Shown: positions 7,855-17,941, counted from the stretch's first letter. The stretch is 64,000 nt of DNA from Pseudomonadales bacterium (GCA_028280345.1 JANQLY010000011.1:62001-126000), one strand, 5' to 3'. The notes: generated by a model not told the origin, from the letters alone. Made by a program: numbers and translations.

Positions 7855-8538
7855 CTATTTCTCTATCTGCTGCTTCAGATCGTCTTCTGTAACGTCAATT
7901 TCCCGGATCAGGGTATTGATAAATAGCCCTTCCGCTTCCGTGACCACTTGGCCCGCAGCGATGCACTGTCCTTTAACGTAGCTTTTCTTGCCTTCAATGC
8001 GGTCTATCCAGGCTTTATATTGCAATGGCACGTTGAGTGGTGTGGGTTTGAGGTAGGTGATTTGCAGTGTTGCAGTAGGACCACGGGAATCGTTAATCAT
8101 AGTGGCAGCCGCCAGTACATGATCCCAGGCGAGCGCGACAATGCCACCGTGTACACAGCCAGGTGGTCCTTCATAGGTGGTGCCAAAGGTGACTTCACTG
8201 ATGACCTCGTCGTTTTCGATTCTGGACTCCATAGGAGGGGCGACGGGATTGGCACGCCCGGTAATCGGGGAATAGGCATAGGTGGCACTGACGTCATCGA
8301 ACTTGAATACTTTGCTATAGGCGGGCAGCGCACGTTCGCCAACCCAGGGTTTAATCGCCTCATCCAGTGCCTCCGCCTGGTCGGCGAGTGCCGAGAGCGC
8401 TTCTGCCGATGCGTTAGCTTTGATTGTATGAGTGATAACAGAACGCAGTGCTGCATTGAGGCGCAGAAGTTGCTGTTCCTGCTCGGCGCTAAAATTCGGG
8501 TCGCCGTTAAAATAATTGTCCAGATTCTCGAGTTTCAT
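7855..8538 (-). CDS. PaaI-type hotdog acyl-CoA thioesterase
   Basis: A cytoplasmic 227-residue protein with an N-terminal helical extension (about 1-75) and a hotdog domain behind it. The family hallmark is GPPGCVHGGIVALAWDH (124-140), with His130 and the Gly-Gly of the catalytic loop. This family hydrolyses aryl- or acyl-CoA thioesters. It sits between the two GMC oxidoreductase genes on the opposite strand, divergent from the second one, and may recycle CoA in the same pathway. The specific substrate is unknown. Confidence 0.82.
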   Translation of the reverse strand: MKLENLDNYFNGDPNFSAEQEQQLLRLNAALRSVITHTIKANASAEALSALADQAEALDEAIKPWVGERALPAYSKVFKFDDVSATYAYSPITGRANPVAPPMESRIENDEVISEVTFGTTYEGPPGCVHGGIVALAWDHVLAAATMINDSRGPTATLQITYLKPTPLNVPLQYKAWIDRIEGKKSYVKGQCIAAGQVVTEAEGLFINTLIREIDVTEDDLKQQIEK

Positions 8539-8692
8539 CGAATGACTTCTCCAATTCCTCTAATTTCTCTGCTCTCAGCGCAATATCGCATCGTAAAAGT
8601 GAAATCCTAGTGTTTATATGACTCAGGGGTTATTCGTAATAATCACTTTGTTCAGTACAATAGCAAATCAAACCTTCGCGGAGTGATCGCAC

Positions 8693-10417
8693 ATGTTACC
8701 TAATCAATACGACTATATCGTGATCGGTGCCGGCTCAGCCGGATGCCTGCTGGCTAATCGGCTATCGCGTAATAGCAACATTCGAGTGTTGCTTGTGGAA
8801 GCGGGTAAGCGCGATACCAACCCAATGATCCATATGCCAATTGGGTTCTCGAAGATGATGTATGACGACAAAGACACCGATGTGTATTTCAGCGAGCCCG
8901 AACCGAATTGTAATGACCGCAAGGTGCATGCGCCGCGCGGGCGTGTGCTCGGCGGTTGCAGCTCAATTAACGGCATGGTCTATATTCGCGGTCAGCATCA
9001 GGACTATGACGACTGGGCAAAACTCGACGGTTGTGAAGGTTGGTCCTATGAAGAACTGCTACCGTATTTTAAGCGTTCAGAAAATTATGAGCCGGGTGAA
9101 CCTACCCGTTACCACGGTGTGGGTGGTGATCTGAACGTTACGTATTCCCGTGTCAACTATCCATTGGCCGACGCTTATATAGAAGCGGCAAAGCATGTGG
9201 GTTATCCCTTCAATGAAGATTTCAATGGCGACAAGCAGGAAGGCATTGGGTATTTTCAGATAAACCAGAAGAACGGCAAACGCTGGAGTAGTGCTCAGGC
9301 GTTTCTGCGCGAAGCGGAACAGCGCCCGAATTTGACAGTGGAAACCGAAGCAAAAGTTGCCAAAATTTTGTTTCACAATAATACCCGGGCCGTTGGCATT
9401 GAGTACCTCAACAAAAAAGGCGAAATGATCCAGGCGGCGGCGATGAGTGAAGTGATTCTCAGCGCCGGAGCCTTTGCCTCGCCGCATTTGCTGGAGTTAT
9501 CGGGTATTGGTCAAAAAGCCGTATTGGAACAGCAGGGTATCGAGTGTATTCACGAACTGAACGGTGTGGGAGAAAATCTGCAGGACCACTTTACGATCAT
9601 GGTGCAGCACGGTATCAGCAAGGGACGTACCTTGAATCAGGACGGATTGTTTCCGGGTATTATTATGAGTCTGTTTAAGTACCTGTTTGCCAAAAAAGGT
9701 GTGTTGGCACATCCGGCGGCAACGGTGGGTGCTTTCTTGCGTGGTACCGATAAAACCGGCAATGAGGATGAACGCCCCTGGTACCAGATTCACTATGCAG
9801 TGGGTAATGGTGTGCTTGATGAAAAAGGCAATATGGTGCCGGGCAAAGAGCCCGGGGTGACATCCACTTGTTGCGTGCTGCGCCCGGAGTCTCGCGGCTG
9901 TGTGCATGTAAAAAGTGCGGACCCGCGTCAGTGGCCAGCCGTGCAGTTTAACTATCTCGATACAGAGGAAGATCGCCGTCGTATTGTTGAAGCGGTCAAA
10001 ATTCAGCGGCGTATTTATGCGGCGGATAATTTCAAAGCGTATGCGACAGAAGAGCAGATGCCCGGGGTTGAGGTGGGTACGGATGAAGAGATTCTTGAGT
10101 ATTGTCGCAATGAAGGCATGAGTGTGTACCATCCGGTAGGTACCTGCAAAATGGGTACAGCCAGTGATAATCTTTCAGTTGTAGACAGCAACCTGAAAGT
10201 CCATGGGCTTGAAGCCTTGCGCGTGGTTGATGCATCAATCTTTCCAAATATTTTGTCGGGAAACACCCATGCGCCGGTTGTTGCTGTAGCGGAAAAAGCG
10301 GCAGAGTTGATTCTGGCGGATCGTTTGCAAGCCAGGCGTGAAGCGTTTAAGGGCTTGCCGCCCAAAGGTATTTCTGCAGATGCTGACATTTCCAAATGCC
10401 CGGTTCATCAGGGGTAG
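8693..10417 (+). CDS. GMC-family FAD-dependent oxidoreductase, second copy
   Basis: 574 residues, a paralogue of the enzyme at 5858. The FAD motif GAGSAG is at about 12-17, and the signature GGCSSINGMVYIRG is near residue 90. The active-site His480 lies in YHPVGTCKMG. The second active-site position reads SGNTHAP with His526, where the upstream paralogue has asparagine, so the two copies may differ in substrate. The C-terminal extension ends in a Cys-Pro-Val-His stretch (SKCPVHQG) absent from the other copy. The TetR gene follows after 16 bp and probably controls it. Confidence 0.88.
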   Translation: MLPNQYDYIVIGAGSAGCLLANRLSRNSNIRVLLVEAGKRDTNPMIHMPIGFSKMMYDDKDTDVYFSEPEPNCNDRKVHAPRGRVLGGCSSINGMVYIRGQHQDYDDWAKLDGCEGWSYEELLPYFKRSENYEPGEPTRYHGVGGDLNVTYSRVNYPLADAYIEAAKHVGYPFNEDFNGDKQEGIGYFQINQKNGKRWSSAQAFLREAEQRPNLTVETEAKVAKILFHNNTRAVGIEYLNKKGEMIQAAAMSEVILSAGAFASPHLLELSGIGQKAVLEQQGIECIHELNGVGENLQDHFTIMVQHGISKGRTLNQDGLFPGIIMSLFKYLFAKKGVLAHPAATVGAFLRGTDKTGNEDERPWYQIHYAVGNGVLDEKGNMVPGKEPGVTSTCCVLRPESRGCVHVKSADPRQWPAVQFNYLDTEEDRRRIVEAVKIQRRIYAADNFKAYATEEQMPGVEVGTDEEILEYCRNEGMSVYHPVGTCKMGTASDNLSVVDSNLKVHGLEALRVVDASIFPNILSGNTHAPVVAVAEKAAELILADRLQARREAFKGLPPKGISADADISKCPVHQG

Positions 10418-10433
10418 GCTCTCTTAATTAACG

Positions 10434-11051
10434 ATGTCCAGCGATAAATCTGAATTGAAGCCCAAAGAACGCAGGTCCCATGCTGCGCGCAGTGCCGAGA
10501 CTCGTGAGAAAATTATCACGGCAGTGGTGGAGTGTATTGCCGAATTGGGATTAAAAAAAACCACGACCAATGCGATTGCTGACAAGGCGGGAGTAACCTG
10601 GGGGGCCTTGCAGCATCACTTTGGCGGCCTAAATGGTTGTCTGATCGCGGCGTTTAACGACAGCTTCCAGCGTTTTGTAGTAACACTCGGAGAGCCACCG
10701 CGTGATATAGCACTAGAGGAGCGGGTATCTGTTTTCGTTGACCGGGCGTGGCAGCACTACAGTAGCCGGCATTACCTTTCCATGTTCCAATTATTGCTTA
10801 ACGATATGTCCAGTGTGGAGGATGACAAATGGCAGCAGTCACAATTACAAATTGTGGTGGCAATGGATGAAGTATGGAAAAACTTTTTTGAAGATGTGGT
10901 GCCGGATATTAAAAAGCGACGCATGCTGGCCCGCTATACACATTCTGTGCTAACAGGGTTTGCTGTGAGTTATTCCTATGACTGGGGCGGCAACCGGATG
11001 CAGGAGGAAGTGGTGCTGTTAAAACAAAGTTTATTCAGTCAAATGGTTTGA
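10434..11051 (+). CDS. TetR/AcrR-family transcriptional regulator
   Basis: A dimeric repressor-type protein of 205 residues. The N-terminal helix-turn-helix at about 44-63 (TNAIADKAGVTWGALQHHFG) is typical of TetR proteins. The C-terminal helical domain would bind a small ligand. It lies 16 bp downstream of a GMC oxidoreductase gene, so it probably responds to that enzyme's substrate and regulates the GMC/thioesterase locus. Its 3' end overlaps the convergent DUF3108 gene by 21 bp. Confidence 0.88.
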   Translation: MSSDKSELKPKERRSHAARSAETREKIITAVVECIAELGLKKTTTNAIADKAGVTWGALQHHFGGLNGCLIAAFNDSFQRFVVTLGEPPRDIALEERVSVFVDRAWQHYSSRHYLSMFQLLLNDMSSVEDDKWQQSQLQIVVAMDEVWKNFFEDVVPDIKKRRMLARYTHSVLTGFAVSYSYDWGGNRMQEEVVLLKQSLFSQMV

Positions 11052-11756
11052 GGTCGTTTGTGCAATTGGCGAATAACTCTGAATGTTTAATACATAGGCT
11101 TCGCTTTCCTGATGTTCTTCCTGCAATAGTTTTACCATCATAAAATTCAGTTCTTCGGAAAACCATAGTGTGGTGTTGCGTTTGCTGTTGGAACGAATGC
11201 GCTTTACAACCAATGCAGAAACTTTACCCAGTTTAGTATCAACCAGCTCCTGGCCGATAACCTTGTAGTTAAAGGTTTTGAGTTCGTTGCCATCCATTAC
11301 CGGGAAGCTGAATTCGTTGTGGCCTGAGGCCAGTTGGCAGCGCAACATCAGAATATGGTTCATGCGGTCGAGTTCTCCGCCTTGCAAGGTGGCGGTGCCT
11401 TCTTTTTTGCCGCTGGCAGTTGCGATGTTGGTGCTCCAGTCAAAATCGACAATCTTGAAGCGCTTTTTCATCATCACCGACTGTTTATATTCGTAGCGCT
11501 GTGATACCAGTGTGGCGGGAGCATGGAAATTAAAGGTGGATGTTTCAGATATTTTTCCCAGGAAATTGTCGCTGTTATTGGAAAGCTGCCATTGCTGGTC
11601 GGAGCCAACATTAAGGTTTCTTTCCGTTTTGATTTTCCAGCCTTTGAAGGTGCCGCTATAACTGGCTTTATAAGGAGTGACAACCTTGTCGCAGGATAAG
11701 CTGAACGTGTGAGTGCTGAACAAGGCAAGGCTGAATAACAAGACCAATCGGATCAT
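11031..11756 (-). CDS. DUF3108 exported protein
   Basis: 241 residues with a signal peptide (about 1-19, ending near THTFS). It is followed by a beta-rich domain of the DUF3108 type, often found directly after purN in gammaproteobacteria. A periplasmic or outer-membrane-associated role is likely, but the function is not established. It begins 2 bp after the purN stop and is probably co-transcribed with purM-purN. Its last 21 bp overlap the TetR gene tail to tail. Confidence 0.82.
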   Translation of the reverse strand: MIRLVLLFSLALFSTHTFSLSCDKVVTPYKASYSGTFKGWKIKTERNLNVGSDQQWQLSNNSDNFLGKISETSTFNFHAPATLVSQRYEYKQSVMMKKRFKIVDFDWSTNIATASGKKEGTATLQGGELDRMNHILMLRCQLASGHNEFSFPVMDGNELKTFNYKVIGQELVDTKLGKVSALVVKRIRSNSKRNTTLWFSEELNFMMVKLLQEEHQESEAYVLNIQSYSPIAQTTSNHLTE

Positions 11757-11758
11757 GA

Positions 11759-12421
11759 TTACTCCGCTAGTAAGAAGCCGGTTTTTGGTAGAGCTCTGTT
11801 GTCGAGCAGAACATTATCATTGGTTAATTGCAGGCGATCTTCGCAAAACCACTGCACCGCTTGTGGATAGATAATGTGTTCTTTCTGTAATACACGCTGT
11901 GCCAATAACTCGGCGTTATCACCGGGTTCTATCGGTACGCTCGCCTGAATGATGGCCGGGCCAGCATCAAGTTCCGGCACTACAAAGTGTACAGTGGCAC
12001 CCGCTTCCTTGTCGCGGTTATCAATAGCTCTCTGGTGGGTGTGTAGCCCGGGGTATTTGGGCAGTAGTGAAGGGTGAATATTAAACAGCCTGCCGTGAAA
12101 GTGATTGACAAATTGTGGTGTCAGAATACGCATAAACCCTGCGAGCACAACGGCATCACATTGATAACGATTAATACATTCGATTAATTGCTCGTCGAAT
12201 AGTTCCCTGCTTGCAAACCCTGTGTGATCAATGGTTTCAGTGGCAATGCCGGCATCAGCCGCGCGTTGCAGGCCTTTCACCTCCGGACGATTGCTAATCA
12301 CCACGGCAATTTCTGCGCCGAGTGAATTTGTCTGCATGCGATCAATAAAAGCTTGCAGGTTAGTGCCGCTGCCGGAAATCAGAATGGCCAGTTTTTTTTC
12401 TGTGTGTGTCTCAGCTGTCAT
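11759..12421 (-). CDS. purN: Phosphoribosylglycinamide formyltransferase (GAR transformylase 1)
   Basis: Third step of purine synthesis: transfers formyl from 10-formyltetrahydrofolate to glycinamide ribonucleotide. The 220-residue product shows the N-terminal ISGSGTNLQAFID phosphate loop. The catalytic set is Asn and His in FNIHPSLLPKYPGLHTH, and Asp in the PELDAGPAII segment. It is 17 bp downstream of purM on the same strand, as in most gammaproteobacteria. Confidence 0.96.
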   Translation of the reverse strand: MTAETHTEKKLAILISGSGTNLQAFIDRMQTNSLGAEIAVVISNRPEVKGLQRAADAGIATETIDHTGFASRELFDEQLIECINRYQCDAVVLAGFMRILTPQFVNHFHGRLFNIHPSLLPKYPGLHTHQRAIDNRDKEAGATVHFVVPELDAGPAIIQASVPIEPGDNAELLAQRVLQKEHIIYPQAVQWFCEDRLQLTNDNVLLDNRALPKTGFLLAE

Positions 12422-12438
12422 TGTTGAGAAAGATTCAA

Positions 12439-13476
12439 CTAGAGAACCTGAACCTGGGCTTCGCCATCACTGCACTTTTCAATGCGACCGATATGCCAGG
12501 CTTGTTCACCGGCGTTTTGCAGCATGGAAATGGCATTGCTGACATCCTGTTCCGGGAGGCATATCACCATACCGACACCGCAGTTAAAAGTACGATGCAT
12601 TTCTTCGGTTTCGATATTGCCCTGTTGCTGGAGCCAGTCGAACACAGCGGGTTGTGACCAACTGTTGTGTTCAATAACAGCTTTGGCGTTGATAGGTAGT
12701 ACGCGTGGAATGTTCTCAAGCAGACCGCCGCCAGTAATATGGGAGAGTGCACGTACGTCAAATTCCTTAATGAGTCGCAACAGAGGTTTGACATAAATGC
12801 GAGTTGGCTCAAGCAGCTTTTCCCCAAGTGTGGATCCATCGAAGGTATCACTGAGGTCAGCGTTACTTGAGCCAATGATTTTTCGAATCAGTGAATATCC
12901 GTTTGAATGTGGGCCGCTTGAGGCAATCGCGACCAGTTGATCGCCGATGCGTACGCGGGCACCATCAATGATTTGGTTTTTTTCTACAACGCCAACACAA
13001 AAGCCAGCGAGATCATAATCCTCATCGTCGTACATGCCTGGCATTTCAGCCGTTTCGCCGCCAACCAGTGCGCAACCTGCCATTTCACAGCCGCGACCAA
13101 TACCCTCTACAACACTTGCGGCGGTATCGACATTAAGTTTGCCGGTTGCATAATAGTCGAGAAAAAACAGTGGCTCGGCACCCGCTACTACCAGGTCGTT
13201 GACACACATGGCAACGAGGTCGATACCAATGGTGTCGTGAATGCCGAGTTCCATAGCAAGCATGAGTTTAGTGCCCACGCCGTCGGTACCGGAGACAAGC
13301 ACAGGCTGTTTATAGCCTGAAGGAATTTCACACAATGCGCCGAAACCGCCAAGGCCACCGAGTACGCCGGCGCGCCGGGTCTTTTTGGCGACTCCCTTGA
13401 TGCGTTCAACCAATTCATTGCCTGCATCAATATCAACACCGGCACTTTTATAACTCAGAGAGGTCTTTTCACTCAT
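12439..13476 (-). CDS. purM: Phosphoribosylformylglycinamidine cyclo-ligase (AIR synthetase)
   Basis: Fifth step of purine synthesis: ATP-dependent ring closure to aminoimidazole ribonucleotide. The mature frame of 345 residues opens with [20 protein letters not shown], the family N-terminus. An upstream in-frame ATG at 13518 would add 14 residues not seen in the family, so 13476 is chosen. The ATP-binding GVGTKL and Gly-rich segments ([27 protein letters not shown]) are intact. It forms an operon with purN and the DUF3108 gene and is divergent from the DUF2066 gene, the common gammaproteobacterial layout. Confidence 0.96.
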   Translation of the reverse strand: MSEKTSLSYKSAGVDIDAGNELVERIKGVAKKTRRAGVLGGLGGFGALCEIPSGYKQPVLVSGTDGVGTKLMLAMELGIHDTIGIDLVAMCVNDLVVAGAEPLFFLDYYATGKLNVDTAASVVEGIGRGCEMAGCALVGGETAEMPGMYDDEDYDLAGFCVGVVEKNQIIDGARVRIGDQLVAIASSGPHSNGYSLIRKIIGSSNADLSDTFDGSTLGEKLLEPTRIYVKPLLRLIKEFDVRALSHITGGGLLENIPRVLPINAKAVIEHNSWSQPAVFDWLQQQGNIETEEMHRTFNCGVGMVICLPEQDVSNAISMLQNAGEQAWHIGRIEKCSDGEAQVQVL

Positions 13477-13601
13477 GGAACTTACTGTCTGGATCAGAGA
13501 TTGCTGTGAGGGCGCCATTGTAACAGTGTTGCGGGCATAATAGTGCAGACCTGATACAATGCGCTTTGATTTTTAAATACCCTGAGAGGTTTGTACGACC
13601 T

Positions 13602-14735
13602 ATGCTTCGCCGCTGTCTTTTCCTGCCTTTTCTGTTGTTGGTGGTTTTGCTGCCAGTAGCAGTATGGTCTGAAACTGTGGAAAACCTCTACGAAGTGGAA
13701 ATGCTTGTCGTTGATCAAAGTGAAACGGCGCGTCGCGAGGCCGTTGCTGAAGGTTTGCTGGCTGTTCTTGTAAAAATTAGTGGGCGTCTTGATGTAGCGC
13801 AGAACCCGGAAGTGCAACGGGCGCAGCGTAGTAGCGAACGCTATATGCTGGAATTCAGTTATGGTTCCAGTGACAAGGTGACTGAAATTGAAATTGATGG
13901 TCAATTGGTATTGCAGCCGATGATAGGCCTTAAGGTCGGTTATTCACGACAGGCTATTTCCGGTCTGTTGCGTACTGCCGGATTGCCTATCTGGTCGAGC
14001 AATCGGCCAGTAGTGCTGCCCTGGGTGGTGATCGACAAAGGGGGGCAACGGCAGTTTCTGAATAGTCTGAATTCACCGGACATACAAAATTTTATGCAAG
14101 AGGAGTTTTCCCGTCGGGGGCTGCCCGAGATAACACCGCTGTTTGACCTCGAAGATCAACTGTCGCTGGATGCTCACAAGGTCTGGCAACTGGATATGGC
14201 GAGTATCCAGTCGGCTTCGGGGCGTTACCAAAGTGATGCGGTGCTCGTGGGGCGGGTGGCAGAAACATCCGCGGGTCAATACCGTGGTAACTGGAATTTT
14301 CTATTTCAGGAGCAGACCTATGTGATTGATGCACGCACGGCGAGTCTTGAAGATTTTGTGCGTGAGGGCATTGATGGCGTGGTGCAAGTTTTGTCGCAGC
14401 GTTATGCAATTAACACCCTTGGCACTGAGGGTATGATTTATCTGGAAGTTTCCGGTGTCAGCAGTTTCTCTGACTATGCACAAATTACCCGACATCTCAG
14501 TGATTTGGAGCCAGTAAATGCTGTGCATATTCAGGAAGTCAGTGGTCAGTGGGTGCGTTATGAAGTGACTGCTGATGGCGGTCTGAAATTGTTTCAGGAG
14601 CTTGTTGAGCTGGGTGGTTTGTTGAAATTGTCTGATGATCGAATCATAGACCAGAGTGGTGAACGTGATTATCGCTACGACCAGCAGTGGCTGCATTATC
14701 AGGTAGTGGGCTCCCGGCAAGTCAATGACCAGTAA
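13602..14735 (+). CDS. DUF2066 exported protein
   Basis: 377 residues from the ATG at 13602, preceded by GAGAGGT at 13583-13589. An upstream in-frame ATG at 13566 would bury the signal peptide and is rejected. The signal peptide covers about 1-23 (ending AVWS). The rest is a DUF2066 protein of unknown function, found beside purM and hda in many gammaproteobacteria. Its end overlaps the start of hda by 11 bp, suggesting coupled translation. Confidence 0.85.
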   Translation: MLRRCLFLPFLLLVVLLPVAVWSETVENLYEVEMLVVDQSETARREAVAEGLLAVLVKISGRLDVAQNPEVQRAQRSSERYMLEFSYGSSDKVTEIEIDGQLVLQPMIGLKVGYSRQAISGLLRTAGLPIWSSNRPVVLPWVVIDKGGQRQFLNSLNSPDIQNFMQEEFSRRGLPEITPLFDLEDQLSLDAHKVWQLDMASIQSASGRYQSDAVLVGRVAETSAGQYRGNWNFLFQEQTYVIDARTASLEDFVREGIDGVVQVLSQRYAINTLGTEGMIYLEVSGVSSFSDYAQITRHLSDLEPVNAVHIQEVSGQWVRYEVTADGGLKLFQELVELGGLLKLSDDRIIDQSGERDYRYDQQWLHYQVVGSRQVNDQ

Positions 14736-15438
14736 GGCGATGCAGTTACCCCTGAACATTCACCTTGATGATCAGGCAACTTTTGAGAATTTTTATACCC
14801 CGCCGGTCTCACCGAACGGTGAAGCGCTTGAAGCGGTACAGACTATGTTTGATAGCGGCTCAGAGTCGTTTATCTATCTGTGGGGAAAAGAGGGTTGTGG
14901 TCGTAGTCATTTGTTACAGGCAGCGTGCCGCCAGGCGGAAGAGGAGGGCTTGCATAGCCAGTATCTGCCACTGACTGAACTTGTCGATTACCCTTCGGCT
15001 CGTTTGCTTGAGGGCCTTGAAACCCTTGATCTGGTGTGCCTTGATAATGTGGATGTTGTGATGGGCCTTCCCGTCTGGGAAGAGAGCTTGTTCCACCTCT
15101 ATAATCGCCTGCGCGAAAGCCAGTCCCGCATTCTGGTAGCGGCCAGTTGCGCACCGCGCGAACTACGCAGTGAATTGCCGGACCTGGGCTCCCGGCTTGG
15201 CTGGGGGGTGGTCTATCACCTCGAAGAACTGGATGATTATGGTAAGCAATTGGCTCTGCAACACCGTGCAAAAGCACGCGGCCTGGTGCTTGGCGACGAG
15301 GTTGCACAGTTTATTATGAGTCGAGCAGCACGTGAAATGGATACCTTGCTTGATTATCTCGATAGTCTGGATGCGGAATCGCTGGCTGAACAGCGCAAGT
15401 TGACGATTCCATTTGTGAAGGCCGTGCTGGACTGGTGA
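14725..15438 (+). CDS. hda: DnaA regulatory inactivator Hda
   Basis: Promotes hydrolysis of DnaA-ATP after initiation by docking on the DNA polymerase sliding clamp. The 237-residue AAA+ protein has the N-terminal clamp-binding QLPLNI at residues 7-12. It also has a DnaA-like P-loop region (GKEGCGRSHLLQAA) and the sensor segments expected of Hda. ATG 14740 is an alternative start that keeps the clamp motif. A terminator follows immediately, so the gene closes the DUF2066-hda unit. Confidence 0.93.
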   Translation: MTSKAMQLPLNIHLDDQATFENFYTPPVSPNGEALEAVQTMFDSGSESFIYLWGKEGCGRSHLLQAACRQAEEEGLHSQYLPLTELVDYPSARLLEGLETLDLVCLDNVDVVMGLPVWEESLFHLYNRLRESQSRILVAASCAPRELRSELPDLGSRLGWGVVYHLEELDDYGKQLALQHRAKARGLVLGDEVAQFIMSRAAREMDTLLDYLDSLDAESLAEQRKLTIPFVKAVLDW

Positions 15439-15458
15439 ATGACTCGCCAGTCTTTTTT
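15430..15458 (+). terminator. Intrinsic terminator of hda
   Basis: A 9-bp stem (15430-15438 with 15444-15452, one G-T wobble) has a 5-nt loop and is followed by T6 at 15453-15458. The stop codon of hda lies in the left arm. This separates hda from the fabZ cluster. Confidence 0.85.
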
Positions 15459-15538
15459 CTTTATTATTCGATCTGGAACTGTCGGGGGTAGTTAACTCCC
15501 GAATGTGGTTTTTAATTGTTAAGCAGTTTGGGGTTTTT

Positions 15539-15985
15539 ATGGAAATCGTAATGGACGTTACAGAGATTCGGCAGTATCTGCCGCACCGTTATCCCTTTTT
15601 ACTCGTGGATCGTGTGGTTGAACTCCACCTCGGGGAGTCCATTGTGGCTTATAAAAATATTTCGGTGAATGAAGGGATTTTTGAGGGACACTTCCCTGAT
15701 ATACCGATTTTTCCAGGGGTTTTAATTGTGGAAGCAATGGCACAGGCAGCGGGTATTCTGGGCTTTAAGACCATGGACAAAACACCGGAAGATGGCTCAA
15801 TCTACTACTTTGTTGGTGCTGACAATGTGCGTTTTAAACGCCCGGTAGTGCCTGGAGATCGTTTAATGCTTGAAGCCAGGGTAGTTTCAGAGAAGCGCGG
15901 CATCTGGAAGTTTGAGTGTCAGGCTTCTGTCGATGGAGAGCTGGCCAGTTCCGGTACGATTCTCTGCGCTGATCGCAAGGTCTAG
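15539..15985 (+). CDS. fabZ: 3-hydroxyacyl-ACP dehydratase FabZ
   Basis: Dehydrates (3R)-hydroxyacyl-ACP in fatty-acid synthesis. The 148-residue hotdog enzyme shows the [11 protein letters not shown] start with the catalytic His. The central helix carries the acidic residue in [20 protein letters not shown]. The start at 15539 has GGGG upstream at 15529-15533; the ATG at 15551 ([16 protein letters not shown]) matches family starts equally well, and a 15503 start has no support. It heads the lipid A cluster with lpxA 14 bp downstream. The genes normally upstream (bamA, skp, lpxD) are not here. Confidence 0.95.
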   Translation: MEIVMDVTEIRQYLPHRYPFLLVDRVVELHLGESIVAYKNISVNEGIFEGHFPDIPIFPGVLIVEAMAQAAGILGFKTMDKTPEDGSIYYFVGADNVRFKRPVVPGDRLMLEARVVSEKRGIWKFECQASVDGELASSGTILCADRKV

Positions 15986-15999
15986 TTGTTTCTTTTCTT

Positions 16000-16773
16000 A
16001 TGTCTGTTGACCCACGTGCCATTGTTGATCCCACAGCCAGGCTGGCTGAGGATGTGGAGGTTGGGCCGTTTTCAATTATAGGCCCCGATGTAGAGATTGG
16101 AGCCGGTACGGTTATCGCGCCGCATGTGATTCTCAAGGGACCGACGGTGATCGGTCGCAATAACAGGATTTTTCAATTCTCCACGGTGGGTGAAGACACT
16201 CCGGACCTCAAGTATCAGGGAGAACCGACGCGTCTCGTGATTGGCGATAATAATGTGATTCGGGAAGGAGTGACGATTCACCGTGGCACAGTACAGGATC
16301 GTGGTGAAACGACAATTGGTGACAATAATCTGTTGATGGCGTATGTGCATATTGGCCACGATAGTGTGATTGGCAATAACACGATTCTCGTGAATAACAC
16401 AGCCCTGGCGGGTCATGTTTATGTTAACGACTGGGCCATACTTAGTGGTTATACACTGGTACATCAGTTTTGCCATATTGGCGCGCACAGTTTTACTGGC
16501 ATGGGAACCGCTATTGGCAAGGACTTACCGGCCTTTGTGATGGCTTTTGGTAGTCCCGCTGAAGCCAGGGCCATCAACAGTGAAGGCCTAAAACGGCGCA
16601 ATTTTAGCAAGGAGGACATCAGCGCGTTGTCCAAAGCTTACAAAATTATCTATCGACAAAATCTTACGGTTGATGAAGCTTGTGCGGAAATGGAAGCACT
16701 CGTTCCGGATTGTTCCCATGTACAACTGATGGTTGATTCCCTGCGCCACTCAAAGCGCGGTATCGTGCGCTAG
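16000..16773 (+). CDS. lpxA: UDP-N-acetylglucosamine acyltransferase
   Basis: First step of lipid A synthesis. The 257-residue product is a left-handed parallel beta-helix of hexapeptide repeats (many I/V-G-D/N-N turns from residue 10 to about 180). The His of the catalytic segment is in GHVYVNDWAILSGYTLVHQFCHIGAHSF, and a helical C-terminus follows. The length is normal for the family. The gene is read with fabZ and lpxB. Confidence 0.97.
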   Translation: MSVDPRAIVDPTARLAEDVEVGPFSIIGPDVEIGAGTVIAPHVILKGPTVIGRNNRIFQFSTVGEDTPDLKYQGEPTRLVIGDNNVIREGVTIHRGTVQDRGETTIGDNNLLMAYVHIGHDSVIGNNTILVNNTALAGHVYVNDWAILSGYTLVHQFCHIGAHSFTGMGTAIGKDLPAFVMAFGSPAEARAINSEGLKRRNFSKEDISALSKAYKIIYRQNLTVDEACAEMEALVPDCSHVQLMVDSLRHSKRGIVR

Positions 16774-16795
16774 TGCCAAATTTCTGTTGCCCCGC

Positions 16796-17941
16796 ATGAG
16801 CAACTCACCACTACGTATCGGCATTGTTGCGGGAGAAAGCTCCGGTGATATTCTCGGTGCGAGCCTGTTAAAAAGTTTTAGGGAGCAGCTGCCAGATTGC
16901 GTAGTTGAAGGTGTCGGTGGGCCACGCATGATCGCCGAGGGCTGTGAATCCCTGTTTGCGATGGATAGGTTGTCTGTAATGGGCCTGATTGAGCCGCTCA
17001 AGCGCTTGCCGGAACTGTTGCATATGCGTAAAACTTTGGTGCAGCATTTTGTTGCGAACCCTCCCGATGTTTTTATTGGCATCGATTCTCCGGACTTTAA
17101 TCTCGGTATTGAACGGCGGCTCAAACAACAGGGTATCAAGACTGTGCACTACGTTAGTCCATCAGTCTGGGCGTGGCGGCAAAAACGCATCGTAAAAATC
17201 AAACAGTCGGTAGACTTGATGCTGACATTGTTTCCATTTGAGCAGGAAATCTACAAGCAAAACCGGATTCCGGTGGCGTTTGTCGGTCATCCGCTCGCCG
17301 ATACCTTCCCGGATCATACGGATGCAGCAAAGTGTTGTGGAATATTGGGTATTGATGCGCGGCAGCGTTGGGTTGCATTGTTGCCGGGCAGTCGCGAAAA
17401 CGAAGTTAAACTGCTTGCGCCGATACTGCTGGAGGCAGCGCGGCAATGTCTTGAGAAAGACAGCGCACTACATTTTTTGATGCCGGCGGCAAATGAAAAA
17501 CGCGCGCAGCAATTGCAAGACTTGCTCGATGGTAGTGATTTGCCGGTTACTCTCATTCAGGGGCAGTCCCATGAGGTGATGGGAGCGAGTGAGCTGGTGG
17601 TGATGGCGTCAGGTACTACTACGCTTGAGGCACTGTTATTAAAGCGTCCGATGGTAGTGACTTATCGTATGGCAGCGTTGTCCTATGCAATTATTTCCCG
17701 CATGGTAAAAACCCCCTGGGTCTCCCTGCCAAATTTGTTAGCGCAGCGTGAACTGGTGCCGGAATTGATTCAACAGCAGGCTTCGGCGGATAATATTGCC
17801 CGGCATATGCTGGATATTCTTGGCAATGCTGATACGCGGCAACAATTGACCGAGGAATTCCTTTCCATTCACAGGCAATTGCGTTGTAATGCGGGAGAGC
17901 GGGCCGCAACGGCGGTGTTGGGTTTGATAAATCAAGTCTGA
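16796..17941 (+). CDS. lpxB: Lipid-A-disaccharide synthase
   Basis: Joins UDP-diacylglucosamine to lipid X to give the lipid A disaccharide. The 381-residue product begins [18 protein letters not shown] at ATG 16796, matching the family start. An upstream ATG at 16733 lies inside lpxA and is rejected. The GT19 motifs [11 protein letters not shown] and [10 protein letters not shown] and the late [10 protein letters not shown] donor-binding segment are present. It is 22 bp after lpxA. Confidence 0.97.
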   Translation: MSNSPLRIGIVAGESSGDILGASLLKSFREQLPDCVVEGVGGPRMIAEGCESLFAMDRLSVMGLIEPLKRLPELLHMRKTLVQHFVANPPDVFIGIDSPDFNLGIERRLKQQGIKTVHYVSPSVWAWRQKRIVKIKQSVDLMLTLFPFEQEIYKQNRIPVAFVGHPLADTFPDHTDAAKCCGILGIDARQRWVALLPGSRENEVKLLAPILLEAARQCLEKDSALHFLMPAANEKRAQQLQDLLDGSDLPVTLIQGQSHEVMGASELVVMASGTTTLEALLLKRPMVVTYRMAALSYAIISRMVKTPWVSLPNLLAQRELVPELIQQQASADNIARHMLDILGNADTRQQLTEEFLSIHRQLRCNAGERAATAVLGLINQV

